This document shows positions 1-5,343 of a stretch of 8,990 nucleotides of DNA, one piece after another. The notes beneath the pieces were generated by a model. It was given only the letters and a program-made list of their open reading frames with translations, had not been told where the DNA came from and searched no databases. Within the stretch, counting starts at the first letter, position 1; the number at the start of each line of letters is the position of its first letter. The DNA comes from JBHHYR01 sp046757585 (GTDB lineage: Bacteria > Desulfobacterota > Binatia > HRBIN30), in the NCBI GenBank assembly GCA_046757585.1, contig JBHHYR010000151.1, positions 1 through 8,990 of the forward strand. The letters are read 5' to 3'. The position numbers and the translations under genes are program-made.

Positions 1-2
1 GG

Positions 3-1091
3 GCGGCGGAGCGGATCGGGCTCACAGGCGGCCGGCTGTGGGCCCGGGACGGTAACGGCGAGACGCTCGAGGAGATCGTGCGTGACTTTGCGCAGCACGC
101 CGACGCGGTTCGCAGCACCTTCCGTACGCTGGCGCGCCTCCAGCTGCCGGCGCCGGATGCGGTCGGGCACCGCCTGGTCCATGGCGGCCCTGCGCACCAG
201 GCCCCGCAGCGCATCAACGCACGATTGCGAGCGGAGCTGAAGCAGCTGGTTCCCTTTGCGCCGTTACACCCTCCCAGTGAGATCGGGGCCATCGACGCGG
301 TCGCAGCCCACTTTCCGCGCCTGCCGCAGGTGGCCTGCTTCGACACCGGATTTCACGCCCGGATGCCGGAGATCGCACGGCGCTTCCCGTTGCCGCGCCA
401 ACTCTGGGACGAGGGCGTGCGGCGCTATGGTTTTCACGGCCTCTCCTACGAGTATGTTGCGCACACCCTCGGCCCCTCTCTCCAGGGACGGGTGGTCATG
501 GCCCACCTGGGCAACGGCGCCAGTATGGCGGCGGTAAAGGACGGGAGGACGCTCGACACGACGATGGGCTTCACGCCCACCGGTGGCTTCATGATGGGCA
601 CACGCTGCGGCGACCTGGATCCGGGGGTGCTGCTCCACCTCATGAACGAAAAAGGACTGGACGGCCACCAACTCGACCAGCTGGTCAACCACCAAGCGGG
701 GCTCCTCGGTGTCTCGGGCCTCACCTCGGACATGAAAACGCTGCTGGAGCACCGGGGCATCCAGCCGCACGCCGCCCAGGCCGTGGAGATGTTTTGTTAC
801 CAGGCGCGAAAGACGATCGGGGCTCTGTCGGCAGTGCTGGAAGGACTCGATACCCTGGTCTTCACCGGTGGCATCGGTGAGCGGGCAGCCCCCGTACGTT
901 GGGAAATCTGCCGCGGTCTCGGGTATCTTGGCGTGCGGCTCGATCCGCAGCGAAACGAGGTCCACTGCGATACCATCTCGGCCTCGGGGAGTCCCTGCAC
1001 GGTGCGGGTGATTCCCACCCAGGAGGATCTGACCATCGCCCGGCATACGTATGCACTCGTGTTTGCGTCCGCGGCAGGCGAACGGCCATGA
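3..1091 (+). CDS. ackA: Acetate/propionate-family kinase, 5'-truncated by window edge
   Basis: Reversibly transfers phosphate between acetyl (or propionyl) phosphate and ADP in the cytoplasm, giving ATP plus acetate. The frame is open from base 3, so the visible 362 residues lack only the N-terminus, about 34-40 residues judged from the offset to known acetate kinases; the missing part carries the first Asn/Ser/Lys phosphate-binding motif. Visible landmarks, counted from base 3: HRLVHGG with the substrate Arg near 57, FDTGFH with the catalytic Asp near 114, YGFHGLSYE, HLGNGAS, MGTRCGD with the catalytic Arg near 201, FTGGIGE, and TQEDLTIARHT with the metal-binding Glu near 341. The GTG at 78 is not the start, because the codons before it already read as acetate kinase sequence. 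The TPTGGF and MGTRCG motifs differ from the more usual TPLEGL and MGTRSG, so propionate or another short-chain acid as substrate is possible. It converges on the small gene, with 18 bases between the stops. Confidence 0.95.
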   Translation, partial: AAERIGLTGGRLWARDGNGETLEEIVRDFAQHADAVRSTFRTLARLQLPAPDAVGHRLVHGGPAHQAPQRINARLRAELKQLVPFAPLHPPSEIGAIDAVAAHFPRLPQVACFDTGFHARMPEIARRFPLPRQLWDEGVRRYGFHGLSYEYVAHTLGPSLQGRVVMAHLGNGASMAAVKDGRTLDTTMGFTPTGGFMMGTRCGDLDPGVLLHLMNEKGLDGHQLDQLVNHQAGLLGVSGLTSDMKTLLEHRGIQPHAAQAVEMFCYQARKTIGALSAVLEGLDTLVFTGGIGERAAPVRWEICRGLGYLGVRLDPQRNEVHCDTISASGSPCTVRVIPTQEDLTIARHTYALVFASAAGERP

Positions 1092-1109
1092 GCGTCGCGT
1101 TGACGAGCT

Positions 1110-1310
1110 TCAGGGCCCGGGGGCAGGCTCAACTGCTCGCTGAGCGCAGCGTTCGAGTAACTTGCTGGCGACCGCCTTCTTAGCTTTCAACTTGTCGCGA
1201 AAGTCGCGCGCCTCCGTATCGGCGATTTCCATTCCAAGGTCAGACACGGTGCTTTCCAGTATTTCGATCAGCACCTGCCGCTCTTCGTCAGTGAGGCTCA
1301 GCTCGAACAT
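1110..1310 (-). CDS. Small helical protein of unknown function, 66 aa
   Basis: The longer reading frame (from 1475) overlaps the start of the ATPase. I start at the ATG at 1310-1308 because a purine-rich GGAAAGGGGG site lies just before it on the - strand (about 1316-1325). The product begins MFELSLTDEERQVL and continues through ILESTVSDLGMEI to DFRDKLKAKKAV. It is charged, apparently almost all helical, with heptad-like leucines and no membrane segment or signal peptide. The pattern (Leu-Ser/Thr-x-Glu-Glu, then LES-x-x-SDL-x-x-EI, then a charged FR-x-x-LK helix) resembles short hypothetical proteins I have seen in many bacteria, without a known function. It is divergent from the H+-ATPase across 59 bases, so the two may share a control region. 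A link to the pump is inference only. Confidence 0.8.
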   Translation of the reverse strand: MFELSLTDEERQVLIEILESTVSDLGMEIADTEARDFRDKLKAKKAVASKLLERCAQRAVEPAPGP

Positions 1311-1325
1311 GTGGTCCCCCTTTCC

Positions 1326-1340
1326 TCTCGCTGCGCGAGA
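1326..1340. repeat. Short inverted repeat between divergent genes
   Basis: TCTCGC, a three-base loop TGC, and GCGAGA form a perfect 6-bp dyad in the 59-base gap between the divergent small gene and the H+-ATPase gene. It could be an operator or a hairpin in a 5' leader. No convincing -35/-10 pair could be placed in the gap on either strand, so its role is open. Confidence 0.35.
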
Positions 1341-1369
1341 AATATCAACCGGTCCGAAAGACTTCAAAG

Positions 1370-3970
1370 ATGGCACGGCACACAGATGACTATGCCCGCC
1401 AGCCCGTTGGGGATACGGCGCGCGAGCTGAACGTCGATCCGGCGCAGGGGCTCGGTGACGACGAGGCCAAGGCACGGCTCGAGCGCTACGGGTACAACGA
1501 GATCGAGGAGAAGGGAGAGCCGCTCTGGCACCGGGTCTTCCGCCGCTTCTGGGGGCCGATCCCCTGGATGATCGAGGTGGCGGCGCTGCTGTCCGCGCTG
1601 GTGCGGAAGTGGGAAGATTTCGCCATCATCATGGTCATGCTGCTGGCCAACGCCTTCCTGGACTTCTTTCAGGAGCACCGCGCCCTGAACGCGCTCCAGG
1701 CGCTCAAGCAACGGCTGGCGACCCAGAGCATCGTGCGGCGCGGCGGCACGTTCAAGACTGTTGACGCGAAGCTGCTGGTCCCCGGTGACGTGGTGAAGCT
1801 GAAGATCGGCGACGTCGTGCCGGCCGACGTCCAGCTGCTGGAAGGGGACTACCTGTCGATCGACCAGTCGGCGATGACCGGCGAGTCCTTACCCGTGAGC
1901 AAAAAGCCGGGCGCCGTGGCCTACGCCAACACCATAGTCAAGCAGGGGGAAATGCTGGCGATCGTGGTGAACACCGGCATGCACACGAATTTCCACGCGG
2001 TCGTCGCACTGGTGGCGAAGGCACAGAGCGAGGAACGCAGCCACTTCCAGAAGATGGTGATTCAGATCGGCAACTACTTGATCCTGATTACCGTTACACT
2101 GGTCGCGCTCATTTTGATCGTCGCGCTGTTCCGCCACGAGCAGTTTCTGGAGATTACCCGCTTCTGCCTCGTCCTCACGGTGGCTGCGATTCCCGTCGCG
2201 CTGCCGGCGGTGCTCTCGGTGACCCTCGCCGTGGGTGCCCTGAACTTAGCCCGCCGCAAGGCCATTGTCAGCCGGCTGGTGGCCATCGAAGAGCTGGCAG
2301 GGGTGGACGTCCTGTGCAGCGACAAGACGGGCACCCTGACGAAGAACGAGATGGTCGTCGCCGATCCGGTAGTGCTGGGAAAGCATACGGAGCGGGAACT
2401 TCTCCTACAAGCGGCGCTGGCCTCGCGGATCGAGGATCAGGATCCCATCGACCTCGCGATTTTCCACTATATCACCGACCATCTGCCGGATCTGAATTGG
2501 CGCGCGTACCGGCAGGTCCGTTTCACGCCGTTCGATCCGATCCGCAAGCGGACGGAGGCCGACATCCAGTACGGCGACGAGCGCTTTCAGGCGGTGAAGG
2601 GTGCTGCGCAGGTGCTGCTCGGCATGGCTGGCCTGTCCGGCGCTGAGGCAGCGGACGTCACGCAGCGCGTGGAAGCGCTGGCGGAAAAAGGCTACCGCAC
2701 CATCGCCGTCGGCCGCCGAAACGGCGCAGCGTTTGAGCTGACCGGCCTCCTCCCCCTGTTCGACCCACCGCGTGACGATTCCAAGGCAGTGATCGAGGAC
2801 ATGCGTGCCCACGGCGTACGGGTCAAGATGGTCACTGGCGACAACATCGCCATCGCGCGGGAGGTCGGCGCGTTGTTGGGTGTGGACGGCAAGGCCGCGC
2901 GTTCGGGCGAACTCAAGGGCAGTGAAGGCGAGGAGCTGCTCGCCCTCGCCGCGGTCCTGTCGCGCGCCATCTATCACCGCCTCCACCCTGATGTCACGCC
3001 GGAGGCGGCCGAGCACTTTGCGCAGGAGGTCGTCGATGAAGTGCGGGCTTCCTTCGACACCAGCGAGCTGGCCCCCGGTTTCATCAAGGCCCACGAGTCG
3101 GCCATCGTCGAACGGATCGAGCAACTCGATATCTTTGCCGAGGTCGTTCCCGAAGACAAGTACCTGATCGTCGATCAGCTGCAGAAGGCGGACCACATCG
3201 TCGCCATGACCGGGGACGGCGTGAACGATGCACCCGCGCTCAAGAAGGCCGACTGTGGCATCGCCGTCTCCAACGCCACCGATGCCGCTCGGGCAGCGGC
3301 GGATATCATCCTCACCGCACCGGGCCTTGCCGTGATCAACGATGCTGTCAAGCAGGCGCGCATCACTTTCGAGCGCATGAAGTCCTACTCCATCTTCCGC
3401 ATCGCCGAGACCATCCGGATCATCCTATTCATGACGTTGAGTATTGTCGTATTCAACTTCTATCCGATCACGGCCCTGATGATCATCCTACTGGCGCTGT
3501 TCAACGACATTCCCATTCTCGCCATCGCGTACGACAACACCAAGGTGGATCGCGACCCGGTGCGCTGGAACATGCCGGAGATGCTGACGGTTTCCACCGT
3601 ATTGGGGGTGGCCGGGGTGATCTCATCATTCCTACTGTTTTTTCTTCTCGAGGAATACGGGTTCTCCGAAGAGATGATTCGAACCCTCCTGTTCCTGAAG
3701 CTCATCGTAGCTGGGCACAGCACCCTGTACGTCACCCGCGTCGACACCTGGTTCTGGCGGCGCCCCTGGCCATCGCTGCTGCTGTTCGGTGCCACCTTCG
3801 GTACTGAGATAGTGGGCACCCTGATCGCCGTGTATGGTCTCCTGATCACGCCCATTGGTTGGCAGTACGCGCTCTGGATGTGGATCTATGCCCTGACCTG
3901 GTTCGTGTTCAACGACGGGGTCAAGATGTGGACCTATCGGATTCTGAGGAAACGAGAATCTCCGGTATGA
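1370..3970 (+). CDS. Plasma-membrane-type H+-exporting P-type ATPase (P3A)
   Basis: Pumps protons out of the cytoplasm using ATP. The 866 residues give the full P-type order: N-terminal cytoplasmic region, a FWGPIPWMIE motif leading into M1/M2, actuator loop TGES (170-173), M3/M4 with VAAIPVALPAVLSV, phosphorylation site DKTGT with Asp318, nucleotide domain, MVTGDN (Asp491), TGDGVNDAP (614-622), then M5-M10. Residues matching the proton-path Asn of M2 (Asn94, in ANAFLDFFQE) and Asp of M6 (Asp713, in ALFNDIP) of plant/fungal H+-ATPases are present, supporting H+ rather than metal transport. There is no long regulatory C-terminal tail; the protein ends about 15 residues after the last membrane segment. 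It carries extra sequence at about 505-584, between MVTGDN and TGDGVNDAP. The ATG at 1370 has only a weak upstream purine run (GAAAG); it is chosen because the N-terminus aligns well from there. Confidence 0.95.
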   Translation: MARHTDDYARQPVGDTARELNVDPAQGLGDDEAKARLERYGYNEIEEKGEPLWHRVFRRFWGPIPWMIEVAALLSALVRKWEDFAIIMVMLLANAFLDFFQEHRALNALQALKQRLATQSIVRRGGTFKTVDAKLLVPGDVVKLKIGDVVPADVQLLEGDYLSIDQSAMTGESLPVSKKPGAVAYANTIVKQGEMLAIVVNTGMHTNFHAVVALVAKAQSEERSHFQKMVIQIGNYLILITVTLVALILIVALFRHEQFLEITRFCLVLTVAAIPVALPAVLSVTLAVGALNLARRKAIVSRLVAIEELAGVDVLCSDKTGTLTKNEMVVADPVVLGKHTERELLLQAALASRIEDQDPIDLAIFHYITDHLPDLNWRAYRQVRFTPFDPIRKRTEADIQYGDERFQAVKGAAQVLLGMAGLSGAEAADVTQRVEALAEKGYRTIAVGRRNGAAFELTGLLPLFDPPRDDSKAVIEDMRAHGVRVKMVTGDNIAIAREVGALLGVDGKAARSGELKGSEGEELLALAAVLSRAIYHRLHPDVTPEAAEHFAQEVVDEVRASFDTSELAPGFIKAHESAIVERIEQLDIFAEVVPEDKYLIVDQLQKADHIVAMTGDGVNDAPALKKADCGIAVSNATDAARAAADIILTAPGLAVINDAVKQARITFERMKSYSIFRIAETIRIILFMTLSIVVFNFYPITALMIILLALFNDIPILAIAYDNTKVDRDPVRWNMPEMLTVSTVLGVAGVISSFLLFFLLEEYGFSEEMIRTLLFLKLIVAGHSTLYVTRVDTWFWRRPWPSLLLFGATFGTEIVGTLIAVYGLLITPIGWQYALWMWIYALTWFVFNDGVKMWTYRILRKRESPV

Positions 3971-3971
3971 A

Positions 3972-3987
3972 CCACGCAGGTGCGTGG
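3972..3987. terminator. Short hairpin just after the ATPase gene
   Basis: CCACGC, loop AGGT, GCGTGG: a perfect 6-bp stem starting two bases after the ATPase stop codon. It is placed where a terminator would be, but no run of T follows, so it may be only a weak transcript end or an RNA-stabilising hairpin. Confidence 0.3.
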
Positions 3988-4078
3988 CGTGGAATCGGAT
4001 CTTCCGGGAGCAGCCGAGGAGCGGCGTTGGGAAGCAAGCGAATGTCGCCTTGGGCGTGGTGCGTCGGGAGGCGCTGGA

Positions 4079-4096
4079 TTCCGCAGTGTGCGGGAA
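4079..4096. repeat. Imperfect inverted repeat upstream of promoter
   Basis: TTCCGCA, loop GTG, TGCGGGAA: seven paired bases with one bulged G, ending 8 bases before the -35 box of the promoter at 4105. It could be a regulator site for the stalk-protein gene or a late terminator for the ATPase. No T run follows on the + strand, which makes the terminator reading less likely. Confidence 0.35.
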
Positions 4097-4104
4097 AATT
4101 CCGG

Positions 4105-4134
4105 TTGACAGATGCGCGCGCGGAGGGGTAGCAT
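4105..4134 (+). promoter_or_regulatory. Candidate sigma70-like promoter for the stalk-protein gene
   Basis: A perfect -35 box TTGACA (4105-4110), an 18-base spacer, and TAGCAT (4129-4134), which matches four of six bases of TATAAT including the key first T-A and last A-T. Transcription would start near 4141, leaving an untranslated leader of about 85 bases before the ATG at 4228. It is the best promoter match I found in the window. Confidence 0.55.
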
Positions 4135-4216
4135 TTTAACGGTACACCCTGGCATTCGTAGTCGGGAAGACGCGGCGGTCGGTGCTGCCGGGGAGATACA
4201 GCACAGGTGATTGGGC

Positions 4217-4220
4217 GGAG
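4217..4220 (+). promoter_or_regulatory. Ribosome binding site that decides the start at 4228
   Basis: GGAG lies seven bases before ATG 4228. The in-frame GTG at 4207 has no comparable site and would add seven residues ahead of the signal peptide, so 4228 is preferred. Confidence 0.65.
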
Positions 4221-4227
4221 ATTCCTG

Positions 4228-5190
4228 ATGCAGTTGCAAGTTGCAGGTACGCTCGTGACCGTAGTGCTCGGCCTGATCGTACTGCGAGCAACCGCGGCCT
4301 GGGCACAGACTGCCACACCAACCGATACGCCAACCCCAACGGCTACGCCGACGGCGACCCCGACTGATACCCCAACACCAACGAACACACCCACGGCGAC
4401 GGCCACGGTAACACTTACACCGACCGCAACACCCACGCCGACCATCACCCCGACCGCGACCAACACGCCGACCATTACGCCCACGCCGACCATCACCCCG
4501 ACCCCGACGAATACGCCGACCGCGACCGATACCCCCACGGCAACGAGCACCCCAACCGTCACGCCGACGCCAACCATCACCCCGACCCCGACAGTGACGC
4601 CCACGGCGACCGATACGCCCACGGCGACTCCGACGAAGACCCCCACGCCGACCGTGACGCCGACGCCGACCCCGCCGCCTTGTCCGGGGAGCCCGCTATC
4701 GGGTTGCCGCACCGCAGCGAGAAGCCGGTTCGTCATACGCCAGAACCCGGTGAACGAGAATTGGGATCGGCTCTTCTGGCGCTGGAGCAGGGGGCAAGCG
4801 ACGACCGAGGCGGAATTCGGCGACCCAACCGGATTGGCAACCGGCTATGCGTTCTGCATCTACGACGCTAGTGGTCTTGTCGCTAGCCAGCGGCTACCAG
4901 CGCATGCACAGACGTGGGGTGTCGTCCGTAGGACGCGTTTTCGGTACCGCGACCGCACCGGAGCGCATGATGGGGTCAAGCGCATTCTGCTAAGGCCGGA
5001 TGTGGAAACCAAGGCGAAGGTGGTCGTGCGTGGTAGGGGCGTGAATGTGCCGGATCCCACGTTGCCACTGACGCAGCCGGTGAGTGTGCAACTCATCAAT
5101 AGCAGCACACCGGTTTGCTGGGGCGCCACGTACAGTGGTACCCAGATCAGACGGAACGACTCGGGGCTCTTCCGAGGCAGAAATCCCTGA
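4228..5190 (+). CDS. Secreted Thr-Pro stalk protein with a novel C-terminal domain
   Basis: Function unknown; 320 residues in three parts. Residues 1-26 are a clear signal peptide with a hydrophobic core and an AWA-Q cleavage site, so the mature protein starts almost exactly at the repeat. Residues 28-149 are 61 unbroken Thr-X dipeptides (X mostly Pro, also Ala, Asp, Asn, Ile, Val, Lys, Leu, Ser), an extended stalk of the kind often O-glycosylated. Residues 152-320 form a globular-looking domain with cysteines at 152, 160, 210 and 297, a FWRW-x-RGQAT motif, EFGDPTGLAT, a basic VVRRTRFRYRD segment, PDPTLPL and an LFRGR-x-P end. The same domain ends the next gene. There is no sortase motif, C-terminal membrane helix or lipobox. 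The next gene starts 153 bases downstream in the same direction with no clear terminator between, so co-transcription is likely. Secretion is well supported; the surface-spacer role is inference. Confidence 0.85.
   Translation: MQLQVAGTLVTVVLGLIVLRATAAWAQTATPTDTPTPTATPTATPTDTPTPTNTPTATATVTLTPTATPTPTITPTATNTPTITPTPTITPTPTNTPTATDTPTATSTPTVTPTPTITPTPTVTPTATDTPTATPTKTPTPTVTPTPTPPPCPGSPLSGCRTAARSRFVIRQNPVNENWDRLFWRWSRGQATTEAEFGDPTGLATGYAFCIYDASGLVASQRLPAHAQTWGVVRRTRFRYRDRTGAHDGVKRILLRPDVETKAKVVVRGRGVNVPDPTLPLTQPVSVQLINSSTPVCWGATYSGTQIRRNDSGLFRGRNP
4309..4674 (+). repeat. Hexanucleotide-period repeat encoding 61 Thr-X dipeptides
   Basis: Every second codon is ACN for 366 bases, and most codons between are CCN, giving a degenerate period of six. 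There are also longer internal copies: the block coding for TPTITPTPT occurs twice, and TPTITPTAT is a close variant. Codon third positions vary, so this is an old or selected repeat rather than a fresh expansion. Gain or loss of whole units would keep the reading frame and change only the stalk length. Confidence 0.9.
4681..5187 (+). repeat. Copy A of the 169-residue C-terminal domain
   Basis: In-frame segment that aligns without gaps to 7471-7977, at a constant offset of 2790 bases. Hand count of the translations gives 120 of 169 identical residues (about 71 %). The longest exact DNA match I noted is 18 bases (4816-4833 and 7606-7623, around GGCGACCCAACC). All four cysteines (domain positions 1, 9, 59, 146) are conserved, which suggests two disulfides outside the cytoplasm. 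Confidence 0.9.
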
Positions 5191-5332
5191 GGCGTAGCCG
5201 CCGCGCTTTCCTCATGCGGCCCGGAGCAGGAGGCGCACGGTGTGATGCGGTCGAGTGCACATCGAGGTCCGCGCGGAGCGCTGATCCGTCAGGTGCTGAT
5301 GCGGTGACCGGGAGGTCCCGCGGGAGGTTGGT

Positions 5333-5336
5333 GGAG
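5333..5336 (+). promoter_or_regulatory. Ribosome binding site for the GTG start at 5344
   Basis: GGAG with a seven-base gap to GTG 5344. This is the reason for choosing that start over in-frame GTG codons further in, which would shorten the N-terminal region before the hydrophobic core. Confidence 0.5.
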
Positions 5337-5343
5337 ACCTGCA

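Noticed and set aside
264..1046. 260-codon - strand frame inside the acetate kinase gene
   Set aside because: It lies fully opposite a clear acetate kinase and has no recognisable motif; typical of high-GC shadow frames.
78..1091. GTG at 78 as the true kinase start
   Set aside because: The frame is open to base 3, and the residues before 78 (ERIGLTGGRLW) fit the acetate kinase N-terminal half, so the start lies outside the window.
4309..4674. CRISPR array or minisatellite reading of the repeat
   Set aside because: There are no spacers and no fixed repeat unit; the period is six bases with coding constraint, and the frame runs through it without a stop.
3921..4736. Long - strand reading frame encoding Val-Gly-x-Val repeats
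   Set aside because: It is the complement of the Thr-X repeat: the six-base period lacks stops on the other strand too. The + strand frame has a promoter, binding site, signal peptide and a domain shared with the next gene; the - strand frame has none of these.
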